From: Euclidia mi
Lineage: Eukaryota > Arthropoda > Insecta > Lepidoptera > Erebidae
Assembly (NCBI GenBank): GCA_944739405.2
Contig: OX123182.2
Coordinates: 45,819,598 to 45,883,597, forward strand
Length of the DNA: 64,000 nucleotides
Direction: 5' to 3'
Below, piece after piece: positions 32,796-42,328 of the stretch (positions within the stretch are counted from its first letter, which is position 1; each line of letters starts with the position of its first letter). The notes under the pieces were generated by a model. The model did not search any database and was not told where the DNA came from. It saw only the letters and a list, made by a program, of their open reading frames with translations. A program made the position numbers and the translations under genes.

Positions 32796-35070
32796 TGTCT
32801 TCTTTCGTCAGATATTTCATAACATTTTCTTAAACATTTAGTCTATGCACATGGATTATCTTGTAACTTCCGACCTTCTATTTGTTTACCACTACTTGTT
32901 ACATAAGGAAGACCCTTTTCTATAATTTCTTTTTGTGTATTACGTCTGTTTTCTTGTTTCGTTTTCTTCTCGAGTAGGTTCTACAATTTCTTGACTATTG
33001 TTACTTTTGGTTTTCATAGCTTTCTTTTTTCTCATTGATTTGTTTTTCTTATTATCACTTTGAATTAATGGTTTTGAAAAGTATCAGCATTGCTGTCGGT
33101 TATAAATATTATATTATCGTTAGAAGGATTCTTTTCAAAAATGGTATAAGAATCTGATTTGTATGAATAGGGTATTTCAACAACACACGTGGGAATATTT
33201 TTTACATCATTTGTTCTATCAGAAGAATTTTCACATCCCATATCATTTTCTATACGCATCTCATTACTATTATCCGGGATAACGACGTTTGCTTTCGTTG
33301 GTTGAGTCTCCATTTCTGTATCACTATTTTCTATTATATTTTCCGATGAATTAATGTTACGATTTTCATGGTATGAAGAAGAATGATAACTGTAAACAAA
33401 TAACTAAATAACTCAATAATCATCGTCTAAAAACAAAATGTTACGTAATGAAGAGCGGTGAAATAAATTAGGGATAAAATTTTAACGTAAGGGACCTTAA
33501 TATTGTGGGTTCCAACTGACAAAAGGTAATTTCAGCAAAAAATAAATATTTTATCGTTATGAAATTAATCATTTTAAATGTTATCATGTTATAGCTACAT
33601 ATTTACATTTCAAAAAACATTATTCTAGTGATACGAAACTAAAATCATGTTTTTATAATAACGAAAATTAACGTAAGGGACGCGCAGGTAACGTTACCCA
33701 GAATGACTACTATAAAGAAAACACTATTTAAAAAATCCGCCAATAATTCATTCAAAAAAGGTTTAATATATTATTATATTTACTAGCTAGTTACAGTTTA
33801 CTAGGTAGTAAAATGTTTTGATTTTGGTACGAAGTTTTCTGAATACACCTTTAAAAATTGGGTATAAGCTTAATATTGCATTAATGTATGTTTCTTTCGA
33901 CTAGAATTTTACAAACCCACTCGAGAGTTCGTTTTTTAATGGGATTGTGGTTCTAGTTGTTATTAATAATTGAAGTTGATAAATCATGAAGAAACGCTTA
34001 TTTACACCTTATTCATCCTGCCGCCTGCGTTAACTACCTACTTCTTAAGTTGTAAATTTTACATAAACCTACATACTACAACATACGACAATTTTTTTTT
34101 TAATAGGATTCGAATGATTCTATCTAAATTGACTTATGTTTGAATAACTGAACTCAATTCATGGGTTAACAATTATTTACCAGAAGTAGTAAGAAAATAA
34201 ATAATTACCTGTTAATGTGATTCCTAATGTTTATCAGTTTTTGCCGGCGGGCTAGAAGTGAACATAACTTTTCATCACTCATGTTTCCAGATAAAACTTT
34301 TGCTGCGTTCTTACGTCAATTAAAAACAATACTTAATACTTTATAGATTAAGATCTGTAGTGTCACAAACCGTGTTAATGTTATTTTGAGACGTACGTAA
34401 ACAATATCATCGACCCACGTGGCGTAAGATTACCCGTGGAAAGTAAGTGTCATGACCTGCGCAAGCGAACTCACACACAAAACCCGGATTGCTATCCCGC
34501 TCAGACAAGTCGCACCGTTACGCGTGGGTGACAGAGACGCATATAATTTATTTCGTGAAGCTTTGAGAAGTAGTACGGATCACGCAGTCCAGTGTGATGT
34601 AAAGGACAGGTCAATTTACTTCCAATGCTGACAAATTAACGTAAAGGTCAATATGATCATGATATCTGAGGCACAATTTTATGTAAGGGACATAGTATTT
34701 GTATCTTCTCACAGAACACTAATGTATAAGACAATGCTTAAAACATCTCAAATTATGCAATAACTTATGTGACCTGTTAAAAAAGGTACACGTTTTTTTT
34801 AAATGTTAATACCAAAACGCTGTGAGTAAAGAGACTTACATTAGTTTTTATGAAAATATTAATTTAAAATGTCATATACAGCCAGTTTCTAGAAAAAATA
34901 TGGCCTAGACCTACAAAAAATCTAATGTAAGAGACATTGTTTTTGAGATATCGAGATTTTAAATATACCAATCGATAGAGCAAGAAATTCTATACAAGAA
35001 TATATATAACTCATTTTCGACAAAATGTCCCTTACGTTATTTCATATTTCCAGTATCGATAATTGTATTT

Positions 35071-36262
35071 CTATACACCACTATGTTTTAATTAGTACAA
35101 AAACTTTAAGGACAGATTAGCGAAGATATTATTATCATATATGTTACGTAAGAATTTCATAATATCAATAAAGAGCAAAGTTATTATCATTTGTTTATTG
35201 TAGAAAATCTCACTTAAATCATAGTCATATTTTACAATCCGTTCACTAATTCATTGATAATATTCCATCCTGCTCATTCGCATTCTCTCTGTCGCACTTA
35301 TGATATAGGTAGTAGATAGAAAATAAAATTAAGGAAAATAATAAATGTGGGTAGTTATTTTTTAATTTTGTTAATTCTACCCTCTCCTTCATACTTCAAT
35401 CGGGCTTAGGACCGGTAAAATTTGTCGTTTAACAAGTAATTAAATACGGAGGTATGTAATTAGAAAGCAAACAAATAGCAAAATAAAAGATGGTGTTCTG
35501 GACTAAAAGAAAAGAGTAAATTTGGCGTATTTAGGAAATTAGAATCATCTGCTATTTACAAATTATTTTATCATCATCATGTCAGCCTAGAGACGTCCAC
35601 TGTTGGACATAGGCCTTCCTCAAGGTGTGTGGAGAACACAGACCGATTTTGAGCCGCCCGCATCAAATTATTATTTACTTAAGTACGTATTATTTACTAA
35701 ACTTACAAGTATTTCCATTGTCCTTCGAAATGTCCACCACCGTTGTCAAAAGCATCCAATATGCACTGTTTTAATTGTTTGACACTGACCCGGTCACTTT
35801 TATACACTCACAATACGATGTCCATGGGTACACAGCTGCATTCGCGATTTTTCCACTCAAAAAGTACGCACGAAGCATAGCTACATACTCCCGTGATATG
35901 AACTGATATGATAGGCCATCGCGTCGGAAAAACGTAGACAAACAATTAACTTTTGCAACGAAATTAGATACGCTGACTTTCGCTAGTAATTTAGTACTGT
36001 TTGTCACATCGTCGGGGCGTGGCGCAGGCGCAGAGGGGCGGGGGGGGGGTAATTTATCAATGGTTAATTTTACTATGATAGTACACGGATCGGTCATAGT
36101 ATTAGTATTGCAATTTACCAAATATCACGTATTTTTGTGGACAGTTTTGAGACAGTTTTGGGACTTGGTGTTTTTATTTTTCAACTACATAAATATGATC
36201 AGTTAAAGATGCTTAGTGCCCTGTTAAATTTTTTGTACTAATTAAAAAATAGTGGTGTATAG
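35071..36262. mobile_element. 1.19-kb inverted-repeat element next to the DNA transposon
   Basis: The left end ctatacaccactatgtttta continues attagtacaaaaa. The right end, reverse complemented, reads the same with two or three changes over ~36 bases. The first and last bases allow a TA duplication (c-ta / ta-g). A minus-strand frame at 35771-36121 (116 codons, Pro-rich middle) has no known motif. An RTE 3' tail lies inside at 35575-35665. It differs from the 31609 element, from which only 12 bases separate it. Confidence 0.65.
35575..35670 (-). repeat. RTE LINE 3' tail
   Basis: catcatcatgtcagcctaga then gacgtccactgttggacata and ggccttcctcaaggtgt are the reverse complement of an RTE terminus, with a short gat-repeat end. 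Confidence 0.75.
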
Positions 36263-37840
36263 TCGATATTACCTATTAAATCTTTTGTGCTGCCTACTAC
36301 GGCGGTGTCTTTCGAGATTAAATACTCCCTTTTGCTTACTACGTAATTATCCTCCTTAATACACCACGTGTGCCTACCATGGTTGGACTGACTGAGAATG
36401 AGATGAACGTATCTAAGGATACTGGGGTGTTAGATACTAGGTGTTTAGCTAGATTTCCGCGGTCATGTATCAAGCGTACACGTGACACACGCAGGTTGCT
36501 CACTGACAAAATTAACGAATTTAATCTTTGTCTATTTTGTATAAAAATACGAATATTATCGTAGAATTATTGGTTGTTATTTTTGTTAAATGTTTATTTT
36601 TCTACAATAGTTGTTTTTTGTCTTCGATCTTATCTTCTTGTTACTGCCTATCGGTATGTTATTTGCAAATGCATCTATTTATGCATTTACTGTTCCTTGT
36701 GAACTCAAACATTTAAAATGCCTGCGTCGCAGTTAGTGATTTTTTTTAATTTTAGCTTTGCTGGAGATTGTTTTTGCAATGTATGGTTTCTTAACCTCCT
36801 TATAAAATATAGAAAACATGTAAAGATAAAAAATGACAAAATAAACCGCTGACGGCCGTAAAAATATTTATGAATATGTAACATTTACTTTTTTTACAAA
36901 ATGCTTTAAATCAGGTTATACATAACCATTTTAAGTAGTGCTGGCTTATATTGTGTTCTTATATTTACGCAAATGTTATGATATCAAGCTCTTTTGTGAA
37001 TAAAATTAAATATTTTAATGCAGTTGAACTGAAACTAACTATAACTAAGTGGCTATTTACACATAAATTGAATCAATAATTTCTATACTTAAATAACTAA
37101 AGTGCTAAGGCACTTTAGTTATTTAAGTATAGAAATTATGATCACATGGATTGAATCAATGATTTATATACTTTAATAACTAAAGCAAATTAACGCAAGT
37201 TAAACAAGTTTACGCAAAATCCCATCATGTATTGTAAACCTAAAAGCTGAATAAAATAATTATAATCTAATTATATTACAGCAGAAATACGTTATAAACG
37301 ATTGGGTTAACAGTGTCATTAACACCAATGTAAGACGCATATCTATGCAAAGTTATAATTACCTACATATTTTTAAAAGCCAACAATAGTAGTATTGTAT
37401 CTGAGTTGGACCTCACGACGCATTGTGTTATGTTAATGTTTTATATAAACATGCTATAACAAAGATAAACATTTTAGTTAAAATTTAGCGCCGATATTTA
37501 TTAAATGTAAGATTGTTGCAAAAAATCTCCTCTTGTTTATCTAACTAACTATCTAAATATCAGGTAACTATCAGATATGTCTGGCAAGCCACTAGGTTAT
37601 TTCCATATAAAAGATCTTAAATAAACGCACTACAAAGTTTAAAAATAAATCATGCTTATCACTAATGTAATATAATCAATGCTTATCACTAATGATCTAA
37701 TCACAAAAATAACTTCATATTTTTTTACAAATGTTATAAAAATATTTTACTTCAAATTACAGCTTAAATCTGTACGCAAATATCTTGTTACATAATATAT
37801 AGCTTTAGTAATGACTAAGTGTAATCTAGAAAAAATGTTT
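36263..37840. other. spacer; small unrecognised frame and a strong hairpin
   Basis: The frame at 36370-36564 (MPTMVGLTENEMNVSKDTGV onward) is not recognised. No other gene is supported. A 62-bp near-perfect hairpin lies at 37077-37138. A partial repeat of its flank (attgaatcaat-attt-tatact) recurs at 37150-37175. Confidence 0.4.
37077..37138. repeat. perfect hairpin, 29-bp arms, 4-base loop
   Basis: Left arm taatttctatacttaaataa continuing to agtgc, loop taag, then the exact complement. The flanks attgaatcaat repeat on both sides. Confidence 0.9.
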
Positions 37841-38410
37841 TTCCCTCATGGCTCAGTGGTTAAAAAGCTGTTGTCTGATCGGTCTGTTAGTTCGATTCTC
37901 GCCTGTTATTTGTTTTAGCTACGGTTGTGTATACTATGTCATCGATTGTCTCCTGCGGTGATATATTATTCATTACAACCTATCCCGAATTGTGTATTTG
38001 CCGTTAATGGCTAGTGTATCACGTTAACGATTGTGTGTTGTCCTTAAGTTGCGGCAATGAAATGTGGTGCAGCTGCACAGTTATGAGCCATGACACACTT
38101 GTTTACCTTAGCCGATCGCTTAAAACTTAAAACATTTTATTACCTTATTGTATACTTAAATATATATATATTTAAGTATACAATAAGGTAATAAATCTAA
38201 GGTCTCCTGCGGTGATATATTATTCATTACAACCTATCCCGAATTGTGTATTTGCCGTTAATGGCTAGTGTATCACGTTAACGATTGTGTGTTGTCCTTG
38301 AGTTGCGGCAATGGAATGTGGTGCAGCTGCACAGTTTTGAGCCATGACACACTTGTTTACCTTAGCCGATCGCTTAAAACTTAAAACATTTTATTACCTT
38401 ATTGTATACT

Positions 38411-38424
<14 letters not shown>
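37841..38424 (+). mobile_element. tRNA-headed SINE (family 3) with body duplicated around a 60-bp palindrome
   Basis: The head tggctcagtggttaaaaagc ... ttagttcgattctcgc looks tRNA-derived (box A-like and box B). The following body, from gtctcctgcggtgatatatt at 37948, is repeated from 38202 with the same sequence except a few changes (for example taagttgcgg/tgagttgcgg). Between the copies lies a perfect 60-bp palindrome (38136-38195). Both bodies end in cttattgtatacttaaata and an AT run. Confidence 0.7.
38136..38195. repeat. 60-bp perfect palindrome
   Basis: tttattaccttattgtatac followed by ttaaatatat, then the exact reverse complement to ggtaataaa. It separates the two copies of the SINE body. 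Confidence 0.92.

Positions 38425-38466
<42 letters not shown>
38411..38466. repeat. (AT)n then (GT)n microsatellite
   Basis: About 20 AT steps followed by a few GT steps, abutting a SINE composite. Confidence 0.95.
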
Positions 38467-38676
38467 CCGTGTGGTTGACGGCATAGAATACAAGTGTCAC
38501 CACCCCCTATCTTCCCGTGGGTGTCGTAAGAGGCGACTAAGGGATAACACGATGCAAATAACATCTTTGCGTAGAGACGGAAAACTCGAAATCAAACCCT
38601 ATACGACTGCCTCGTTGGTCTCGCGTCTGCCTACCCCTTCGGGGATAAAAGGCGTGACGATATGTATGTATGTATG

Positions 38677-38736
<60 letters not shown>

Positions 38737-38745
38737 TTTCTTATT
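38463..38745 (+). mobile_element. internally deleted SINE composite with (TA)n/T-run end
   Basis: Begins gtgtggttgacggcatagaa exactly as at 21388 and runs in parallel to tcgttggtctcgcg, then jumps directly to tctgcctaccccttcggg. The head with box B and the mid-tail are thus deleted relative to the longer copy. It ends tatgtatg repeats, a TA run (38675-38718) and about 20 T residues. Confidence 0.8.
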
Positions 38746-40107
38746 ATGCACTTATCGAACCCGTGTTGTCAGGTGGTGCCTAAAAACCTAGGTTTGGTAG
38801 CTATTTTCTCAAACCTCACGTATACCTCCTCGTGTGTCCTGTATTTATTAAGAACACGACTCGCATCGGGAACGAATGTTGGCTTGTTCACACGTATGAC
38901 TGTGTGTAGGCTTTTTGAATGTGATGAATGTCAGGTAATAGGAACGTTCAATGCTTGGTTGCTTTACAAGGACGACAGTAAATCATTATTGTCACCGTAA
39001 TACTAGTACGAATAACGCATCATATTATTCCAAGTAGTTTGACATCGCATATCAAACTATATAGAATAATATGAAAAGTTTCCTCTCGATGAAAGCCATT
39101 GTATGGTATCGGTGTAGTATTACTAAAGAAACAAAGAATATTGGAAATGCATGACCGACTCTTGTGGGCTATGTCATGTGCTACAAGTTTTAAGTGCGAA
39201 CTTCTTGTGAGTAGGTATATTATTTTTATTCGGATAGTTGTAAAAGCGTAATGGGTTCATCATTTAATTTGGGGATAGGATTTTATATTTATCACCAATC
39301 ACTCTTAAATTAAGTTAAATTGAAGACACAATAAAAAGTGTATTTTCGTTTGAAGTAAAGCTTGAAATGAATATAGCCATACTTATGTAAAAAAAACTTT
39401 GAAAACTCTCTCCATTAGTCACAAAATGACACTGTATGACCTATAATAAAGTGTATCGCGAATGCTTTCATGTCTTTCAAACACTTATTCCATCCGTTTT
39501 CGTTCGTCTGATGTGCAAATAACTTGAATAATATCATAAATTATAGCTTAGAAGAAATAATAAAAAAACGGTCGATTTCTAATCCTTACGCTTACAATAG
39601 AGCCAAAAATATATAGGGATACTCTACATTAAAGTACAGCACTTACTTTCATTTCGTGTATCTCTATCCATATCCTGGAAGAACATTCTATATTAATTGT
39701 GATCTAACGACCATTATCTTATATTAATGTTCAGACTTACTGACTTAAAACTTCTGTACTTCAGACAACTGAATTAAACAGAAAGTCCAGAAGCGCAATA
39801 CACACAAGAATCCACCCAACTTCGCTCACTCTGCAACAAATTGTAACATCATTCTAATTCACGTTGGTCCCTTTAACATAGCGTTCGCATTCCTATAATA
39901 GCACCCCAAGCCGTTGCATAAAACTTTCAGTGGAATATATAAAAGTAGTTAAGGTCTGCTGCCACCGCTTAAGGACACCTACCTTAACAGTGGTTTAACC
40001 ATTATCATAACAATTATCCTTAATTGAATCCTGCGTTTTGTGGAGGTTGATATATTCACTATTAATTCTACAGTCAAAATGATTACTACTGAAATATATA
40101 CCGATAC
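38746..40107. other. spacer without recognisable genes
   Basis: I see no supported gene. An imperfect hairpin at about 39017-39072 has catattattc and tagtttga pairing with their complements around a 4x4 internal loop and a 9-base loop. Confidence 0.4.
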
Positions 40108-40109
40108 TC

Positions 40110-40385
40110 CTTTTAAGCGGCGATAGCCCAGTTTTGTACGTAACGGACTACCGAGACGATGGTCTCGGATTTGAACCCCAGGTACCCCGGGCAGACACAT
40201 CTGACTTTTCGAAGTTATGTGTGTATTACAAATGTTAATTATCGCTCGCTTAATAATGTGTCCGGTGGATGGTAATAGGCTCGCCCTCTATTACATTGGC
40301 ACCGAAATATAACTGGCGAAGTGTGGGTGTGTAATACACCTCTGCTCACGCCTTCGGAATAAAAGCGTGAAATTATGTAATGTGT
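40110..40385 (+). mobile_element. SINE family 1c (family 1 head, family 2 tail)
   Basis: The head tttaagcggcgatagcccag to ctcggatttgaaccccagg and tgacttttcgaagttatgtg is that of family 1. From about 40255 the body switches to the family 2 tail: taataggctcgccctctatt, ggtgtgtaatacacctctgc and cgccttcggaataaaagcgtg. The junction shows head/tail exchange. Confidence 0.8.
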
Positions 40386-40734
40386 GGGTAATGTTTCTTT
40401 TTTGAATGTATAACAATATATTATATGTAAAAAAATGTAGTCCTATAAAATGTATTTTATATCACAATCAATTCCGTAAAAAGTTTTGGAGCTCATCCAA
40501 CCAGCAATAAAATTGCGGTCCATGTGACAAGAGTTCGATATATGCATGAAAAAATGTTCTTGAGATCTATAGTTGTTTGACCTAAAGTATGCCTATTTTT
40601 TAAACCTATATGTGCTAATCACCAAATTATATCATTGTTGTTTAAACTAAAAGCGTATAATATGTTAAGTATACCAAAAAAGTAAGTTCAAAAACTAATG
40701 GACTTGTCGCACATATAGCGTACAATTTTCTCCA

Positions 40735-40860
40735 AACGCAAAAGTTTTAGCATCGTCATCGCTTTTGCGTTATTTCGGCTGCATCCAAGACCTTCGTCCA
40801 GGGTCTGCTTTCTAGTCCAGCCAGATATGGTAGATAATTTTCCACGGTGCAGTTGCCATC
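40735..40860 (-). mobile_element. SINE family 1b 3' fragment
   Basis: Minus strand: tgcatccaagaccttcgtcc, ctgctttctagtccagccag and the gcagttgccatc end match the 3' third of family 1b. It lies beside the complete family 1a copy. Confidence 0.6.
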
Positions 40861-40868
40861 TACAAGAC

Positions 40869-41237
40869 AGCCAATGATTCATCATCAGCCCTGTATATAT
40901 ATTGTCCCACTGCTAAGCACAGGCCTCTTCTATGTCTACTATGAGAAGAGTAAGGCCATAGTCCACCACACGCTGGCCAAGTGCGGTTTGCAGACTTTGT
41001 GAAGTCTGTAATGCATATCTTTCGATACATGTCTTTCGAGGACATTATGGAGAACTCTGAGAAATGCTGGTTTCCTCATGATGTTTTCCTTCACCGTTAA
41101 GCAAGCGACAATTAACAATTGAATACACACTTAACTTCGAAAAGTCATAGGTGTGCGCCTTGGATTCGAACCCGAGAGCCTCTGCGTAGCAGTCTGTCGG
41201 TCTCTCCACTAGGCTATCGCTGCTTTAGCCAATGATT
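40869..41237 (-). mobile_element. complete SINE family 1a (RTE-type tail) with 11-bp target duplication
   Basis: The SINE (40880-41226) is flanked by agccaatgatt at 40869-40879 and 41227-41237. On the minus strand it starts aaagcagcgatagcctagtg and has gggttcgaatccaaggcg (box B), tgacttttcgaagttaag, ggtgaaggaaaacatcatga, cttggccagcgtgtggtgga and gaggcctgtgcttagcagtg. It ends gggctgatgatga. The tail shows it borrows RTE machinery. Confidence 0.92.
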
Positions 41238-42103
41238 AACAATTTAAAATGAATTAAGTCAAAAGTTATCTATGATACGAGTATCTAACCGTTCCTACTT
41301 ATCAAACTTACTTTTTATCTATGTCTAAGGATTTTTAGGTCTTTGGTAGTAATGTATCACATACACTACAAAAATATTTTTTACAAGCCTCTATGGGCTA
41401 CAAAAGAAATAACAATTATATGAGGGTCACTAAAAAAGTCAACGGTGTACCTTCTTCTTTGGGATTTGCGCGAAAAGAATGGAACATAATTTCAAGACTG
41501 TCGCGAGTGTGCTATTTTTTTAAGGGATTCTCACTTAGCTAGCTTTAACACTGTGCACTGTCAAATATAAACTATACTCCACACACAATAGAACTTATTC
41601 TTGTTTGACAGCTATTTGCAACTTATAAATAGCACATATGTCGCTTCCAACAAATCTCACGCCCTTGAAAAGGGTCCGACATCAGAAAGGTTTTCCTGCA
41701 ACAAACATATCACTATCATCAATATACTTAGAGATTAATTAAAAGTAGGAACCAACATGTGAGTAATTTAGTATGTACCGGCTTGATACCCTTCTGATAT
41801 AAAGTAACTTAATAAAACGCGATCCTAAATATCTGTTAATTATAAGTGCTGAAATATTACTGTTGTAAAGGTTCCTTACCTCGAAAGATAAAACGCAACC
41901 CTTATCCTGTATAATGTCATTTTGCTTTCCATTAAGACGAATAGACATCCGTCGTTACGCTTTTTTTAACGACGGATAGACATCCGTCGTTAAAAAAGCG
42001 TGACATTCTGAGATAATTAAGTCAAAGTGTATTTATTGTAAATAAAACCTATATAATATATGGCTTGCTTGGTATAACCTATATAATATAAACCTATATA
42101 ATA
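41238..42103. other. spacer with palindrome and short tandem repeat
   Basis: No gene. A near-perfect palindrome at 41957-42001 (acgc, T run, aacgacggat, loop agac, complement) also repeats atagacatccgtcgtt. Three acctatataata units lie at 42045-42102 just before the RTE element. Confidence 0.55.
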
Positions 42104-42200
42104 GTTGGCGTCGGGACGTGACGACCCCACCGCCCACTGGGGGAGTTACTCTGACGAGTAGATACTCGTCATAGTATCTCCCCCAGCGCAAGCAGTCAAC
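42104..42200 (+). other. structured 5' UTR, possible HDV-like ribozyme
   Basis: A gttggcg start could pair with cgcccac (42131-42137) with one mismatch, as a P1 stem. A long hairpin ctgggggag...ctcccccag (42137-42186) could be P4, followed by cgcaag, reminiscent of the catalytic J4/2 strand. The P2 pairing is not convincing. HDV-like ribozymes are known at the 5' ends of RTE elements. Confidence 0.3.
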
Positions 42201-42328
42201 CGAAAGATGGCGGTCAAACCATCCGAACCTGGCGGAAGTAAATCCAAAGATGCTAGATGGGCAGCAGCGTCCAGCACTAAAAACTTCCGCCACTGCGATC
42301 GCCAATACGCCTGCCAAGCGTGGCGATT

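Larger units (their letters stand above)
32240..33420 (-). pseudogene. remnants of an unrecognised transposase-like protein
   Basis: Reading leftwards: an acidic, Asn/Ser-rich N-terminus (33420-33065, 82 codons open from METQPTKANV), then after a frameshift a basic stretch (NKKNKSMRKKKAMK), then GLPYVTSSGKQIEGRKL with DNPC and CLRKCYEISDERRQS at 32920-32795. After the inserted repeats a C-terminal tail LPYMSLTRDKLKETDDEDTD ends at 32240. The order GK-x-Y-x-S-x-GK ... NPC ... C-x3-C ... IS-x3-RQ recalls, from memory, the N-terminus of a large family of uncharacterised insect proteins that may be transposases. The middle, where a catalytic domain would be, is missing. There are several stops and frameshifts. 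Confidence 0.45.
31609..35058. mobile_element. 3.45-kb DNA transposon with 33-bp perfect TIRs and internal acgtaagggac repeats
   Basis: The left end cgatactggaaatatgaaat continues aacgtaagggaca; the right end is its exact reverse complement over 33 bases. Flanks are ataa at 31605-31608 and 35059-35062, a probable 4-bp target duplication. The motif acgtaagggac or a one- or two-base variant recurs at 31630, 31817 (minus), 33485, 33671, 34598, 34639, 34681, 34925 and 35027 (minus), suggesting transposase-binding repeats. Decayed coding pieces lie on the minus strand at 32240-33420, interrupted by an inverted pair of RTE-like tails. I cannot assign the superfamily. Confidence 0.85.

Noticed and set aside
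35771..36121. 116-codon Pro-containing minus frame as a host gene
   Set aside because: It lies between TIRs of an element and shows no motif; kept only in that entry.
41505..41640. Short MITE with gtgctattt ends
   Set aside because: The inverted ends agree over too few bases and no target duplication is visible.
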